From Celeribacter neptunius (GTDB taxonomy: Bacteria > Pseudomonadota > Alphaproteobacteria > Rhodobacterales > Rhodobacteraceae), in contig NZ_FORH01000002.1 in assembly GCF_900113955.1 (NCBI RefSeq), positions 1-64,000 of the forward strand: a stretch of DNA of 64,000 nucleotides, in the 5' to 3' direction. This document shows, in pieces, positions 16,314 to 27,444 of the stretch. Below the pieces are notes generated by a model. The model had not been told where the DNA came from, did not search any database, and saw nothing but the letters and a program-made list of their open reading frames with translations. The first letter of the stretch is position 1. Every line of letters starts with the position of its first letter. Both the position numbers and the translations under genes were made by a program.

Positions 16314-16324
16314 GGGGTTTTTCG

Positions 16325-17671
16325 ATGTTCGATAAAATCCTCATTGCCAACCGCGGCGAGATCGCGCTCCGGGTGATCCGGGCCTGCCGCGAAATGGGCA
16401 TCCAGTCCGTGGCGGTGCACTCCACCGCCGATGCTGACGCGATGCATGTGCGCATGGCCGACGAGGCCGTCTGCATCGGCCCGAACAGCTCGGCGCAGTC
16501 CTACCTGTCGTTTCCGGCGATCATCGCCGCCTGTGAAATCACCGGCGCCCAGGCGATCCACCCGGGCTATGGCTTTCTCTCCGAGAACGCCGCCTTCGTG
16601 CAGATCGTCGAGGATCACGGCCTGACCTTCATCGGACCCTCGGCGGAGCATATCCGCCAGATGGGCGACAAGATCACCGCCAAGGAAACCGCCGAACGCT
16701 TGGGCATCCCGGTGGTGCCCGGCTCCAAGGGGGGCGTGCCCGATGTCGAGGCCGCCAAGATTGCCGCCGCCGAGATGGGCTATCCGGTGATCATCAAGGC
16801 GACCGCCGGCGGCGGTGGCCGCGGCATGAAAGTGGCGAAAGACGAGGCCGATCTCGAGGTCGCCTTCCGCACCGCACGCTCCGAGGCCAAGGCCGCCTTC
16901 GGCAATGACGAGGTCTATATGGAGAAATATCTCCAGAAGCCGCGTCACATCGAGGTACAGGTCTTTGGCGACGGTCAGGGCGGTGGGGTTCACCTGGGTG
17001 AACGTGACTGTTCCTTGCAGCGCCGTCACCAGAAGGTCTTCGAAGAGGCCCCCGGCCCCTCGATCAGCCCAGAAGAGCGCGCGCATATCGGTGGCATCTG
17101 TGCCAAGGCCATCGCCGAGATGGGCTATCGCGGCGCCGGTACGATCGAATTCCTCTACGAGGATGGCGAATTCTATTTCATCGAGATGAACACCCGTCTT
17201 CAGGTGGAACACCCGGTGACCGAGGCGGTGTTCGGCCAGGATCTCGTGCGCGAACAGATCCTCGTCGCGTCCGGCGAGAAACTGTCGTTCAAACAGGAAG
17301 ATCTCACGGTCAACGGTCACGCCATCGAGGTGCGGATCAACGCCGAGCGCCTGCCGAACTTCACCCCCTGCCCCGGCAAGATCACCCAGTATCACGCCCC
17401 GGGCGGTCTCGGCGTGCGGATGGATTCCTCGCTCTACGACGGCTATTCGATCCCGCCCTATTACGACAGCCTGATCGGCAAGCTGATCGTGCACGGGCGC
17501 GACCGGCCCGAAGCGCTGGCGCGTCTCAATCGCGCCCTTGGCGAGCTGATCGTCGACGGCGTCGACACCACCGTGCCGCTGTTCCATGCGCTGTTGCAGG
17601 AAGAGGATGTGCTCACCGGCAATTACAACATTCACTGGCTGGAAAAATGGCTCGAGGAAAACCTCGGCTAA
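16325..17671 (+). CDS. accC: Acetyl-CoA carboxylase biotin carboxylase subunit
   Basis: 448 residues, full length. ATP-grasp enzyme that carboxylates biotin on AccB with bicarbonate. Visible motifs: [12 protein letters not shown] at the start, the Gly-rich ATP lid GGGGRGMK (about residues 163-170), [21 protein letters not shown], and the catalytic [14 protein letters not shown] (about residues 288-301). It has the single biotin-carboxylase architecture without fused domains. Second gene of the accBC operon, ended by the terminator at 17691-17730. Confidence 0.97.
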   Translation: MFDKILIANRGEIALRVIRACREMGIQSVAVHSTADADAMHVRMADEAVCIGPNSSAQSYLSFPAIIAACEITGAQAIHPGYGFLSENAAFVQIVEDHGLTFIGPSAEHIRQMGDKITAKETAERLGIPVVPGSKGGVPDVEAAKIAAAEMGYPVIIKATAGGGGRGMKVAKDEADLEVAFRTARSEAKAAFGNDEVYMEKYLQKPRHIEVQVFGDGQGGGVHLGERDCSLQRRHQKVFEEAPGPSISPEERAHIGGICAKAIAEMGYRGAGTIEFLYEDGEFYFIEMNTRLQVEHPVTEAVFGQDLVREQILVASGEKLSFKQEDLTVNGHAIEVRINAERLPNFTPCPGKITQYHAPGGLGVRMDSSLYDGYSIPPYYDSLIGKLIVHGRDRPEALARLNRALGELIVDGVDTTVPLFHALLQEEDVLTGNYNIHWLEKWLEENLG

Positions 17672-17690
17672 CAGGCTGGAAATGATGATG

Positions 17691-17730
17691 AAAGGCCGCG
17701 CCCCTTCGCCCGGGACGCGGCCTTTTCTTT
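17691..17730 (+). terminator. Rho-independent terminator of accBC
   Basis: AAAGGCCGCG (17691-17700) pairs perfectly with CGCGGCCTTT (17716-17725), followed by TCTTTT. Confidence 0.9.
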
Positions 17731-17758
17731 TGCCGCAATTCACGTCAAAGTCTGCGCC

Positions 17759-18403
17759 ATGAACCATGTCACCCTGACCCCGGACCTGATCCTGCAAGCC
17801 TATGCCAATGGGGTGTTTCCCATGGCCGAAAGCCGCGAGGATCAAAGCCTGTTCTGGGTCGATCCGAAGGAGCGCGGCATCATTCCGCTCGAAGGGTTTC
17901 ACATCTCGCGATCTCTGGCCCGCCTCATTCGGCAAGAGCGCTATCAGGTGACGCTGAACCGCGATTTCACCGGCGTCATGGAAGGCTGCGCCGATCGGCC
18001 CGAGACCTGGATCAACGACACGATCTTCGAGCTTTACGGCACGCTGCACGAAATGGGCTTTGGCCATTCGGTCGAAGTCTGGGAGGGCGACCGGCTGGTC
18101 GGCGGCACATACGGCCTGGCGCTCGGCACGGCGTTTTTCGGCGAGAGCATGTTTTCACGGGTGCCCAATGCGTCGAAACTGGCGCTGGCCTATCTGGTGG
18201 CGCGACTCCGGCGGACCGGCTTTACGCTGTTCGACACGCAGTTTCTCACCGATCACCTGGCCAGCCTCGGCGGCATCGAGATCCCACGGGTCGAATACCG
18301 GGCGCGCCTGCGCGATGCTTTGGAAAAGCGGGCGGATATCACGGCGCTCGACGCGCCGCCCTCGCCTCAGGAGGTCTTGCAGCTCAGCGGCCAGATGTCA
18401 TAG
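17759..18403 (+). CDS. aat: Leucyl/phenylalanyl-tRNA--protein transferase
   Basis: 214 residues. Adds Leu or Phe to proteins with N-terminal Arg or Lys, marking them for ClpAP under the N-end rule. Family motifs: AYANGVFPMAE near the start, FWVDPKERGIIPL, CADRPETWIN, GHSVEVWEGDRLVGGTYG, FFGESMFSR and FDTQFLTDHL. Normal length. Its 3' end overlaps the convergent DUF2155 gene by 37 bases. This position next to accBC is common in Rhodobacterales. Confidence 0.96.
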   Translation: MNHVTLTPDLILQAYANGVFPMAESREDQSLFWVDPKERGIIPLEGFHISRSLARLIRQERYQVTLNRDFTGVMEGCADRPETWINDTIFELYGTLHEMGFGHSVEVWEGDRLVGGTYGLALGTAFFGESMFSRVPNASKLALAYLVARLRRTGFTLFDTQFLTDHLASLGGIEIPRVEYRARLRDALEKRADITALDAPPSPQEVLQLSGQMS

Positions 18404-18915
18404 CGCTGATTGTCCATGGCGTTCAAAGCCGGCGATGAGGCGACCATCCAACCGGAAAACACCGGCGCCTCGACGCCCTCTTGCCGCACCACGAGATAGG
18501 CATAGGCATTGCCGGACGGGTTCTCGACCGGGTAGCGGCAATCGCCGAGAAAGACGTTGATCCGGCCGAATGTCTGATTGCCACCGGTCTCGAGCGCCAG
18601 ATCCTTGACCTCGCCCGTGAGTTTGTCGAGCGCACGCACCGTGGCGCCGGGGGCCGAGGCGACCTTTTCCTGCAGCTCGGTGGTGATGTCTTTCAACTCT
18701 TCCTGAAACCCGCCATTGGGCAGGTTCTGCAGATCTTCGAGCGACAGGCCGCCAGTGCCGAAACCGCCGACATTGTCCCCCTCATCCAGCGGCTGGATGG
18801 TGATCTCGTCGAGCCCGGTTTGCAGATCGTCGGTGAACCCGCCCTCCTGTGCATATGCAGATGCGGACACCAGACAGGCGGCGCAGAACGCCGGGACGAC
18901 AAAAGAAAGGCGCAT
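18367..18915 (-). CDS. DUF2155 domain secreted protein
   Basis: 182 residues with a Sec signal peptide (cleavage after ASAYA, about residue 22). The C-terminal half is the DUF2155 domain typical of Alphaproteobacteria (RINVFLGDCRYPVENP, AYAYLVVRQ, VFSGWMVASSPALNA, YDIWPLSC), with two Cys that may form a disulfide in the periplasm. The ATG at 18915 shares its first base with the last base of the mlaD stop (TGATG), which I prefer to a GTG one codon earlier. Often encoded beside mlaD and NDUFA12; function unknown. Confidence 0.88.
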   Translation of the reverse strand: MRLSFVVPAFCAACLVSASAYAQEGGFTDDLQTGLDEITIQPLDEGDNVGGFGTGGLSLEDLQNLPNGGFQEELKDITTELQEKVASAPGATVRALDKLTGEVKDLALETGGNQTFGRINVFLGDCRYPVENPSGNAYAYLVVRQEGVEAPVFSGWMVASSPALNAMDNQRYDIWPLSCKTS

Positions 18916-19385
18916 CACTGGCTGCTCCCGTCGCCGCTGTCGCCACTGCCGGTGACGAATTTCAGCAAGAGGTTGATCAGGCTGACCGACCCCTGGGTAT
19001 CGGCGATCACCTGACCGTCTTCAAAATTGAACATCGAGCCGCCGGGGATCAATTCGACGAAATTGCCGCCCAGCAACCCCTCGGACGAGATCATCGCCGC
19101 CGTGTCATCGGGCAGTTCGACATCGCCGTCGAGCGTCAGCCCGGCCTCGGCGCGGAAGGTGTCACGGTTGAGATCCAAAGAGGTCACGGTGCCGACTTTC
19201 ACCCCGGCCAGACGCACATCGGTGCCCGTGGCGATGCCTTCGGCAGAGCGGAAGGAGGCGGTGAGACGATAGGTCTCGCTCGCGCCCGCGCCAAAGCCCG
19301 TCACCTGGCCCGCATAGACCAGAAAGCCAAGAGCGAGCGCAATCACGCCCGCTCCAACGGCGACTTCTGTCGGATTCTCGGCCAT
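18915..19385 (-). CDS. mlaD: MlaD-type phospholipid transport protein (MCE domain)
   Basis: 156 residues. One N-terminal transmembrane helix (about residues 5-24) anchors a single MCE/MlaD domain: YRLTASFRSAEGIATGTDVRLAGVKVG and the SEGLLGGNFVELIPGG motif. MlaD forms the periplasmic hexameric ring of the Mla system that keeps outer-membrane lipid asymmetry. The ATG at 19385 overlaps the TAA of the upstream gene (TAATG). The other mla genes are not in this window, so it is an isolated copy in a conserved neighbourhood. Confidence 0.92.
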   Translation of the reverse strand: MAENPTEVAVGAGVIALALGFLVYAGQVTGFGAGASETYRLTASFRSAEGIATGTDVRLAGVKVGTVTSLDLNRDTFRAEAGLTLDGDVELPDDTAAMISSEGLLGGNFVELIPGGSMFNFEDGQVIADTQGSVSLINLLLKFVTGSGDSGDGSSQ

Positions 19386-19768
19386 TATTCGGGCTGCCAC
19401 GCCTCGTAATCACGGCGTTCGACCGGCTGGGCCTGACGCAACGAGCCGGCCGGCGCATAGGCGGCCATGGTGCCGGTGAGGTTTTCCACATGCTCTTTCT
19501 CCCAGAGCTTGTGATCCAGCGCTTCGTGACCCGGGTGGTTGGCAAACGTGTGGTGCAGCCAGCCATGCCAGTCGGGGGAAATCCGCGAGGCTTCGATATC
19601 GCCGTTATAGACCACCCAGCGGCGGCTATCATTCTCGTTGCGATAGAAGATATTGCCCTGCGCGTCTTCGCCGACCTTGATGCCATGGCGCCAGGTGAAA
19701 AGCTGCGTGCCGATGGTCCCGTCTTTCCACCAGATCAATGCCCGCAAGGCCGTGTTCAAAATCCCCAT
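19385..19768 (-). CDS. NADH:ubiquinone oxidoreductase NDUFA12-family subunit
   Basis: 127 residues starting [19 protein letters not shown]12 (B17.2) is an accessory complex I subunit shared by Alphaproteobacteria and mitochondria. Family motifs: [53 protein letters not shown]. It sits on the matrix-side arm of complex I. AGGTGA precedes the ATG. The C-terminal YEAWQPE tail is typical of alphaproteobacterial members. It heads a coupled trio with mlaD and the DUF2155 gene. Confidence 0.94.
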   Translation of the reverse strand: MGILNTALRALIWWKDGTIGTQLFTWRHGIKVGEDAQGNIFYRNENDSRRWVVYNGDIEASRISPDWHGWLHHTFANHPGHEALDHKLWEKEHVENLTGTMAAYAPAGSLRQAQPVERRDYEAWQPE

Positions 19769-19990
19769 GGAAGTGTCACCTTTCGAATTTCGCTTGGTCT
19801 TTCTATGAACCATCCTGTGGCCGAGGTCCAGAGGCAGGAATGCATTCCGGTGATTTGAACGCGAGAGATCGCCCATCGCGCGCGATAAGGAAAGGATGGA
19901 GGGAAAGATCAAGGGCAGCTTTGCGGGACGAAGCAGACATTGCATTCTTGCAGGTTTCTGCGAAAACCAACTGATCCAAGAGTACAGACG

Positions 19991-20470
19991 ATGAAACTGT
20001 TCGGCACATTCTATTTGGTAAATGCGTTTTACCTGCTTGTAGCTTCTATCGCCCATGCCTCCGATCCAGCGGACCTCGGGGGCTTCATATTGGGCAGCTC
20101 ATTGGAAGAAGCGCAGAGCCATGCGAGGACACAGGAATGGACGCTTGCGCCGATTTCAGAGAATCTGCCTGGAAGCTGGACTGTCGAAGGCACGAACCTT
20201 TCCCTGTTTATTTGCAACGGGACGGTCAAGTCGATCAAAGAGAAACTGGAAGGCGACTTCGAAGAATTTACGGCCCTCGTTTTCTCGATGCAGCTCGAAC
20301 TTGGCCAGCCGGAAATCAAGATCCTTAGCCTTCCCTCTGGTGTCGGCGTTATATCGACGATTGATGTCCGTTTCGAAATGGCTGGCGGAGGTGCCTCCGT
20401 TCAACTTCAGAGCATCGGCGGTAACCGGACCTTTTCCACAAATCGTTGGATCGAGTCTGAGTGCCCGTGA
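19991..20470 (+). CDS. Hypothetical exported protein
   Basis: 159 residues. [23 protein letters not shown] is a clear signal peptide (about 23 residues), so the product is probably periplasmic. The mature part has [13 protein letters not shown], which resembles the start of small periplasmic proteins of unknown function, and two Cys (FICNG and near the C-terminus, SECP). Codon choice is less GC-biased than in the flanking genes. I chose the ATG at 19991 because the longer form would bury the signal peptide. No family recognised. Confidence 0.65.
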   Translation: MKLFGTFYLVNAFYLLVASIAHASDPADLGGFILGSSLEEAQSHARTQEWTLAPISENLPGSWTVEGTNLSLFICNGTVKSIKEKLEGDFEEFTALVFSMQLELGQPEIKILSLPSGVGVISTIDVRFEMAGGGASVQLQSIGGNRTFSTNRWIESECP

Positions 20471-20544
20471 GGGCTGCTGATAATCGCACGGGGTGAGCGG
20501 CGACAAAGGGCTCAAAGCTCCCCTCCCCTAAAGGCCGGCCAGAC

Positions 20545-20580
20545 AAGAAAAACCCCGCCAACGTCTCCGTGGCGGGGTTC
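20545..20580 (-). terminator. Rho-independent terminator of clpX
   Basis: CCCCGCCA (20553-20560) pairs with TGGCGGGG (20570-20577), extended by AA/TT. On the minus strand it is followed by TTTTTCTTGT. Confidence 0.92.
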
Positions 20581-20614
20581 AAAAGATCGCGATCTATGGT
20601 GATCGGAGAGCGGC

Positions 20615-21880
<1,266 letters not shown>

Positions 21881-22188
21881 CACATTCCCCTGGGCCCCGG
21901 ATCGGACCCGTTTGTGTTACGCCCTGACCGACAGATGCCAGCCAGTCTTGCCCGAAGCGGCGCCGATCAGCGCCTTGGCCCCGAGGGCTGCAGCCCTTAA
22001 CTTGCAGCCGTCGGAAAGTCTCATCCCGAGAAGTGTAGGACAGGCATTTTTCAGGCACAATGGCAAAATCCCATTCGCCTTAACGTCTGCCCGCCCTGCC
22101 CCTGCGAGATGGGCCGTCCTTCTCGGTTGCCCTGCACCGGTTCAAACCGGAACAGGTCTTCACTCTAGGCCCGTCTGGGCCCCGGGGA
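21881..22188 (-). other. clpP-clpX intergenic region
   Basis: 308 bases without a gene. A hairpin lies at 22131-22156: CCTG/CAGG outside, CCGGT/ACCGG around a TCAA loop inside, with no T-run. It could be a partial terminator or mRNA-stabilising structure between the two protease genes. A promoter for clpX is presumably here but is not recognisable by eye. Confidence 0.55.
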
Positions 22189-22812
22189 TTACTCCTCGGG
22201 GGCTGCGCGGTTCTCGACGATCTCGTCGATCAGGCCGAATTCCTTGGCATCCTCGGGCGACATGAAATTGTCGCGCTCGAGCGCATCGACCACCGTCTGA
22301 AGCTCCTGACCCGTGTGTTTCACGTAGATCTCGTTCAAGCGGTTCTTGAGCTTCTGGGTCTCCTGGGCGTGGATCATGATATCCGTCGCCTGGCCCTGAT
22401 AGCCGCCGGAGGGCTGGTGCACCATGACGCGGGAATTCGGCAGCGAGAAACGCATGCCCTTCTCGCCGGCGGTCAGCAGCAACGAGCCCATGGAGGCCGC
22501 CTGCCCCATCACCAGTGTCGAGACTTTCGGGCGGATGTATTGCATCGTGTCATAGATCGACAGGCCGGAGGTGACGACACCGCCCGGGCTGTTGATATAC
22601 ATGGCAATCTCTTTTTTCGGATTCTCGGCCTCGAGGAACAGAAGCTGGGCACAGATCAGCGAGGACATGCCGTCATGCACCGGGCCATTGAGGAAAATGA
22701 TGCGCTCTTTCAGCAGGCGCGAGAAAATATCATAGGCGCGTTCACCGCGGCTCGTCTGCTCGACGACCATGGGAACCAGCGTATTCATATAGGTATCAAT
22801 CGGATCTTTCAT
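22189..22812 (-). CDS. clpP: ClpP, ATP-dependent Clp protease proteolytic subunit
   Basis: 207 residues. Catalytic triad Ser107 (GQAASMGS), His132 (VMVHQPSGG) and Asp181 (ERDNFMS) are all present, as is INSPGG. It assembles as a tetradecamer and partners ClpX encoded downstream. AGGG lies just before the ATG. Length is normal. No tig gene is visible upstream within the window. Confidence 0.97.
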   Translation of the reverse strand: MKDPIDTYMNTLVPMVVEQTSRGERAYDIFSRLLKERIIFLNGPVHDGMSSLICAQLLFLEAENPKKEIAMYINSPGGVVTSGLSIYDTMQYIRPKVSTLVMGQAASMGSLLLTAGEKGMRFSLPNSRVMVHQPSGGYQGQATDIMIHAQETQKLKNRLNEIYVKHTGQELQTVVDALERDNFMSPEDAKEFGLIDEIVENRAAPEE

Positions 22813-23164
22813 CGGGCCCTGCCTGTTGTGTCAACTGATGTGTTAGCGCGGAAGTGTTACCCGAATCTTAGTGTTGGACCGGGGGGGCTGCAAGAGCACC
22901 TGAGCCTTCGTGGCCCCCTCTTGCGGCACTGCACAGGTCGGCCTGACACGGGCAAGCGCATAACGACTAACAGTTTCGATTGAAAACAAAGCCTTAGATA
23001 GAAATTCCCTCAGGTAAACCATGACTTCAAAACGGCGCGCCCGGGGGGTGTTGCCAGTTTGCCTCAAATTTGGACAAAATTTTCTTAAAATTTTATCAGA
23101 CACCTTGGATCGCTCCGGCACAGGGCCCTTCTCGCGATCCGGAACCTCCGCCCGACCCGCAGGA
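22813..23164. other. Intergenic region upstream of clpP
   Basis: 352 bases without a gene between clpP and the 3' end of the DUF1513 gene. It contains the AT-rich stretch 23060-23105, which may include the clpP promoter. No repeat copy or RNA gene was seen. Confidence 0.5.
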
Positions 23165-24271
23165 TCAGGCGGCCAGCACCGGCAGGTTCACCAGATGATT
23201 GTCCCAGGCCAACCCCGGCACCGCGTTCAGAGGTGTCATCCCCTCTTTCAGCAAAGACAGCGCCCCGAACCCGTCCGAGCCGAGATAGCCCGCGCGCATG
23301 GGCGCCAAGCCGCAGATATCGCTGCGGATCACCGCGCCCAGGAAACGCCCGTCCGGTGCAAACCGATGGATGCGCCCGCCGCGCGGCGACGAGATCGCCA
23401 CTTCGGAGCCATCACCGGCATGCGAGACCGAGCCCGCGTAGCCCTTCATCGTCATTTGCTCGGCCAGATCCGCTTCGCAGAGCACCGGTGCCTCGCCGCG
23501 GCGATGCAGGCCCAGAAGCGGCACGGTGTCGAGCGGATCGCCCTCCCATTGCATGGCAAAGGCGACCTGATCCGCCGAACCGATCGACAGGTGACGGATC
23601 GAATTCTGATGCAGCTCGGGCGCCAGTTCGACTTTCTCGAGCAGGGTATAGTCCGGTGACAGGTAGACGAGCGATCCGACCATCTCGGGGATGTTCAGCT
23701 TCTGCCGCCCCTCGCCGATCTCCGGATGGGTGAAAATCCCGCCATTGGCAATAACGAGCGTGCCATCAGAGAGCTGTTTCACATCATGCGGCCCGATGCC
23801 ATGGCTCGCCACCTCGCCAATCCGCTTGTAGCCCAGCGAGCGCCGCCAGATGCCCAGCACGCCCTTTTTCTCGGCATAGTTGTTCTCCGGCGTCAGAAGG
23901 ATCTCGCCATCTTCGACGAAGAGACCATGCCCCATGAAATGCCGCCCCTCGGGCGCCGCCAGCCGATGGGTGATCCGCCCGGTGGCGCAATTGACCACCA
24001 CGGCGAATGTGCCCGGGCGGCGGGCAAAAGCCACGGCCTCGGGCTTTGCCGGATGGGCGGCGGCGGCATGGCCCCGGCCCGGCAAAGGCGCGCGGAACAG
24101 GATCTGCGCCTCGGCGTCCAACCCGTAGAGCGCGTAATCGCCCGAGGCATCCCTGGCGGCACCGAGATAGGCCGGCGATCCGGCATCGGCCCAGCTCAGA
24201 CGCGGCACCACCGTGGCGGCGGTGGTGGCCAGGGCGGCTTTCAGAAAGCTGCGGCGGGAGGAGGTGCTCAT
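23165..24271 (-). CDS. DUF1513 domain protein, Tat-exported
   Basis: 368 residues. N-terminal twin-arginine signal (SSRRSFLKA, then a hydrophobic stretch ending about residue 28). The rest reads as a beta-propeller-like DUF1513 protein with repeated WD/YVTN-like blades (FMGHGLFVEDGEILLTPENN, GIGPHDVKQLSDGTLVIANGGI). It is the last gene of an imelysin / DUF1111 / imelysin / DUF1513 series conserved in Proteobacteria and linked to iron uptake. The exact role is unknown; a periplasmic partner of the imelysin proteins is likely. Confidence 0.88.
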   Translation of the reverse strand: MSTSSRRSFLKAALATTAATVVPRLSWADAGSPAYLGAARDASGDYALYGLDAEAQILFRAPLPGRGHAAAAHPAKPEAVAFARRPGTFAVVVNCATGRITHRLAAPEGRHFMGHGLFVEDGEILLTPENNYAEKKGVLGIWRRSLGYKRIGEVASHGIGPHDVKQLSDGTLVIANGGIFTHPEIGEGRQKLNIPEMVGSLVYLSPDYTLLEKVELAPELHQNSIRHLSIGSADQVAFAMQWEGDPLDTVPLLGLHRRGEAPVLCEADLAEQMTMKGYAGSVSHAGDGSEVAISSPRGGRIHRFAPDGRFLGAVIRSDICGLAPMRAGYLGSDGFGALSLLKEGMTPLNAVPGLAWDNHLVNLPVLAA

Positions 24272-24329
24272 GAGATTGATCCTGATGTCTGGTGGTCAGC
24301 GACGGGCAAGGCGGCGGTCGGGGCGCGGC

Positions 24330-25391
24330 TCAATCCCCGTCCCCGGCATTGAAGCCCACGGAAACGCCCAGAGGCGCGCCGAGCTCATTGGCGAGATGGC
24401 CGATGATGGCTTCGATATTCTGGCCGATGATCTCGATCTTGAGCCGCCCCATCGGATCGCCCGCCCCCTCGAACGACGGGTCATCGAGCGCCTCGGCCAG
24501 CGCGATGGTCTTGGCAAAGGCCTCTTCGGTGTTCGGCATCGCGACCGCGTCGCTTTGCGGCGCCATTTTACGGGCGAGATCGCGGGCGGCTTCGAGCTGC
24601 AGGATCACATTGCGCTCGGACCGGCCGGAGCGGCGCGCCTCGGCACGCGCCGGACGCGGCTTCTCAAAAGAACCGATCGGGCGGCCGATGCGCTGATCCT
24701 TGGTGTTTTCCAGGGACGAGGTCAGCATGGTGTAGAGCGCCTGCAGGCTTTCCATCCGGCTCAGATAGACCGGTGTCTCGGCCTCGGCCGCTTGCAAAAG
24801 CGTATCCTTGAAGCCGCCGTCCGAGGCCCATTCGACATCGATCGCATGGGCCATACGCCCGAGATCATTGGCGATCGCCTGCACCAGATGGCAGGAATAG
24901 CTGTCGCGCCCATAGCCATCATATTGGTCGTCATAGAGCATGTATTCGAGCGCGAAGAGCCCGCGCACCGCGATCGAGGCCTGGGCGAATTGCTCGGCAT
25001 CGTCGATGATCGGGTCCTGATCGGCGATGAGCCGGCTCAGGGCGCGCGGCCCGAGACCCTTCTTGTCCGGCCAAAAGGCAATGGCGAGGATACGCCCGTC
25101 CTTTTCCACCGGCCCCATATGCAGGTGCTGCAGCCCCATCCAGGCGTCGAAGGCGGCATTGTAAGCAGGCTGCATCGCCTCTGGCCGGCAATCCTTTGCC
25201 GACGCCATGACCAGATCCCGCGCCGCATCGTCGAACGCGCGAACCGCCGGCACGGTGTGCTCGGTAACGGCGCGGTCCAGCGACTGCGCCTGAATCTCCT
25301 CGAGCGATTGGGCCGCGAGCGGCTGGACGAGCGGCTGGGCCGCCATCGGGGCCAGCAGAAACGTGGCAGCGGTGAGAAAGGATAGGCGCAT
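24330..25391 (-). CDS. Imelysin family (M75-like) periplasmic protein
   Basis: 353 residues with a Sec signal peptide (MRLSFLTAATFLLAPMAAQ). All-helical imelysin-like protein. The position where imelysins carry GxHxxE reads GLFALEYMLYD, so the His is replaced while the Glu is kept. Start chosen at 25391 because GGAG lies upstream and the longer form overlaps the preceding gene. It follows the di-haem protein by 11 bases. Imelysins of this cluster are thought to act in periplasmic iron handling; no peptidase activity is expected. Confidence 0.85.
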   Translation of the reverse strand: MRLSFLTAATFLLAPMAAQPLVQPLAAQSLEEIQAQSLDRAVTEHTVPAVRAFDDAARDLVMASAKDCRPEAMQPAYNAAFDAWMGLQHLHMGPVEKDGRILAIAFWPDKKGLGPRALSRLIADQDPIIDDAEQFAQASIAVRGLFALEYMLYDDQYDGYGRDSYSCHLVQAIANDLGRMAHAIDVEWASDGGFKDTLLQAAEAETPVYLSRMESLQALYTMLTSSLENTKDQRIGRPIGSFEKPRPARAEARRSGRSERNVILQLEAARDLARKMAPQSDAVAMPNTEEAFAKTIALAEALDDPSFEGAGDPMGRLKIEIIGQNIEAIIGHLANELGAPLGVSVGFNAGDGD

Positions 25392-25402
25392 GGGATCTCC
25401 AG

Positions 25403-26962
25403 TCACAGGCTTTCAAGAAAACGGATCAGCGCGGCGCGGTCATCCGGTGGCATCTGCACCACGGCATCGCGTGCGGCCTGCGCCTCGCCACCATGCCAGA
25501 GAATGGCCTCGAGGAGCGAACGCGCCCGCCCGTCATGCAGCAAGGTGGTATGCCCTGAGACCTGCGCCGTCAAACCGATCCCCCACAAAGGCGCTGTGCG
25601 CCATTCGCGCCCGGTGGCGCGGGCTTCGGGGCGCTTGTCGGCAAGCCCCGCGCCCATGTCATGCAGCAAAAGATCGCTATAGGGCCAGATCAGCTGAAAG
25701 GAGCGCGTCGTATTTTCCGCGCCTTCGAGCCGGGCGGTGACATGTTTCGGCGTGTGACAGGCCGCGCACCCGGCCGCGGCAAACAGCGCCTTGCCGCGCA
25801 AGACCTCCGGCTCCGCGACATCGCGCCGGGCCGGAACCGCCAGATTTTGCGCATAAAAAGTCACGAGATCGAGCCCGGCCTGATCGATCTCATCGCCCCG
25901 CGCATCGCCGGCACCATTGGGGGCATTGCGGCAGGCCGCCTGCTCCGGCGTGCAGTCGCCCGAGGGGGTCGGAAACAGCGGCGAGGAAATGCCGATATCG
26001 CCGTGAAAGGCGGCGGCGGATTGTTCCTCGACGGTTGGTTCCCCGGCTTTCCAGCCGAAACGCCCGAGCATCACCTGTTCGAACCGTCGCGACCAGACCA
26101 GATTGGCGCGGCCGGAAATCCCGTCGCCATCGCGATCCTCGGGATCGGCGGCGGCGAGGATCTCGGCGGCGGGAATCGCTTCGAGCAATCCGAGCCCGAT
26201 CATCGGGTTGGCGACGCGCGGCGAGAGCTGAAGATCCTCGGGAAGCGCGCCATAGGCAGGATCGGCAATGGCATAGCTTGGCTGGCGCAGGGTGATCACC
26301 TCGCCGCCAGCGAGGCTCACGGGGATCTCCTCATAGAGGATCTGCATCCGCCCTTCCGGTGCGAGCCCGGGCAAAGAAAGATCCTGCAACTGCCCGCCAT
26401 AGCCCGGAACCGGGCGGGTCCGCGCGGTGGCCGCCTCCCCGTCCAGCGCCGCAAGATAGTGCTCCAGCTCGCTCGCTGGCGCATCATCGGCGGCGGGGAC
26501 GGAGAGACGCAGGAACATCGACGGGCTGCGATCCGCATCCTCCATCGGAGGGCGACCGCGCCCGTCGTTGACATGGCAGCTCTGACAGGAGCGCGCATTG
26601 TAAAGCGGGCCGAGCCCGTCGGAGGCCTTGGTCGAAGACGGCGACGAGACCCAGAGCTTCATGAAAAGCGCATTGCCCAGTTCGAAATCGAGTTTCCGAT
26701 CAAACGGCAATGTCGCGGGCGGCAGGGAAAACGCCCTGTCATCCCCGGTATCCGCCACGGTGCCGGCGCCCCCCGAATTGGCTTCGAAAGCTTCCGGGGT
26801 CGTGACATCCGAGGCCAGCTTCGTCACCTGCGCAATACGTGCCGTCTCGGCCTCCGTGCGCGGCACGGTCTTCAGATGCGGATCAGATACCGGAAGCGTG
26901 GTCTGTGCCAAAGCGCCCTGCCCCGCGAGGGACAGGGTCAATCCCCAGACGACCTTATTCAG
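25403..26962 (-). CDS. Di-haem oxidoreductase (DUF1111, thiol oxidoreductase-like cytochrome c)
   Basis: About 519 residues. Two haem c motifs, CQSCH and CAACH, place it in the DUF1111 (CxxCH-type, cytochrome c peroxidase-like) family; it also has an imelysin-cluster context. The signal peptide [19 protein letters not shown] follows directly on the bacterioferritin gene, but no ATG is suitably placed. I set the start at the CTG at 26962, which overlaps the bfr stop region; TTG at 26941 is an alternative. The only in-frame ATGs upstream (27052, 27064) would add an unlikely tail inside bfr. Probably periplasmic, perhaps a ferric/ferrous redox partner of imelysin. Confidence 0.82.
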   Translation of the reverse strand: MNKVVWGLTLSLAGQGALAQTTLPVSDPHLKTVPRTEAETARIAQVTKLASDVTTPEAFEANSGGAGTVADTGDDRAFSLPPATLPFDRKLDFELGNALFMKLWVSSPSSTKASDGLGPLYNARSCQSCHVNDGRGRPPMEDADRSPSMFLRLSVPAADDAPASELEHYLAALDGEAATARTRPVPGYGGQLQDLSLPGLAPEGRMQILYEEIPVSLAGGEVITLRQPSYAIADPAYGALPEDLQLSPRVANPMIGLGLLEAIPAAEILAAADPEDRDGDGISGRANLVWSRRFEQVMLGRFGWKAGEPTVEEQSAAAFHGDIGISSPLFPTPSGDCTPEQAACRNAPNGAGDARGDEIDQAGLDLVTFYAQNLAVPARRDVAEPEVLRGKALFAAAGCAACHTPKHVTARLEGAENTTRSFQLIWPYSDLLLHDMGAGLADKRPEARATGREWRTAPLWGIGLTAQVSGHTTLLHDGRARSLLEAILWHGGEAQAARDAVVQMPPDDRAALIRFLESL

Positions 26963-27440
26963 CTTCGTCCATGGGGACCGCGTTGAGGAGCGCGTAGCCT
27001 TGCTCGCCAAGACGGGCGTACAAATCGAGCTGGGTTTCGAGAAAATCAACATGGCCTTCCTCATCGGCGATCAGCTCTTCGAACAGAGATTTCGACACAT
27101 GGTCGCCGACAGATTCACAATAGCTGCGCGCCTCGTTGTAGAGCGTCAGCGCATCCTGCTCGCCGGCGAGATCCGCCTCAAGCGTTTCTTTCGGGGTTTC
27201 GCCAATCCTGAGCGGATCGAGTTTTTGCAGGTTCGGGTGGCCTTCGAGAAAGATGATCCGGTCGATCAACTTGTCGGCGTGGTTCATCTCTTCGATGCTT
27301 TCCTCGCGCGATTTCTTGGCCATTTTCGCCAGGCCCCAATCGGCCTGAAGCCGGAAATGCAGCCAATACTGGGACACTGCAGTGAGTTCCGAGCGGAGTG
27401 CTGCGTTCAGGTATTCGATGACCTTTGCGTCGCCTTTCAT
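26955..27440 (-). CDS. bfr: Bacterioferritin
   Basis: 161 residues. Haem-binding iron-storage ferritin (24-mer). Ferroxidase ligands Glu18 (RSELTA), Glu51 and His54 (EEMNHA), a Glu in AGEQDA, and Glu/His in [11 protein letters not shown] are present; Met52 is the inter-subunit haem ligand. It is four bases downstream of bfd, whose product releases the stored iron. It lies inside an imelysin/DUF1111 cluster, which links storage to uptake. Confidence 0.96.
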   Translation of the reverse strand: MKGDAKVIEYLNAALRSELTAVSQYWLHFRLQADWGLAKMAKKSREESIEEMNHADKLIDRIIFLEGHPNLQKLDPLRIGETPKETLEADLAGEQDALTLYNEARSYCESVGDHVSKSLFEELIADEEGHVDFLETQLDLYARLGEQGYALLNAVPMDEAE

Positions 27441-27444
27441 GGGT

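Noticed and set aside
16163-18067. 634-codon open frame antisense to accC and aat
   Set aside because: Spans two unrelated conserved genes on the opposite strand.
22131-22156. tRNA-like TpsiC arm (GGTTCAAACC)
   Set aside because: The surrounding sequence does not fold into a cloverleaf; it is a simple hairpin between clpP and clpX.
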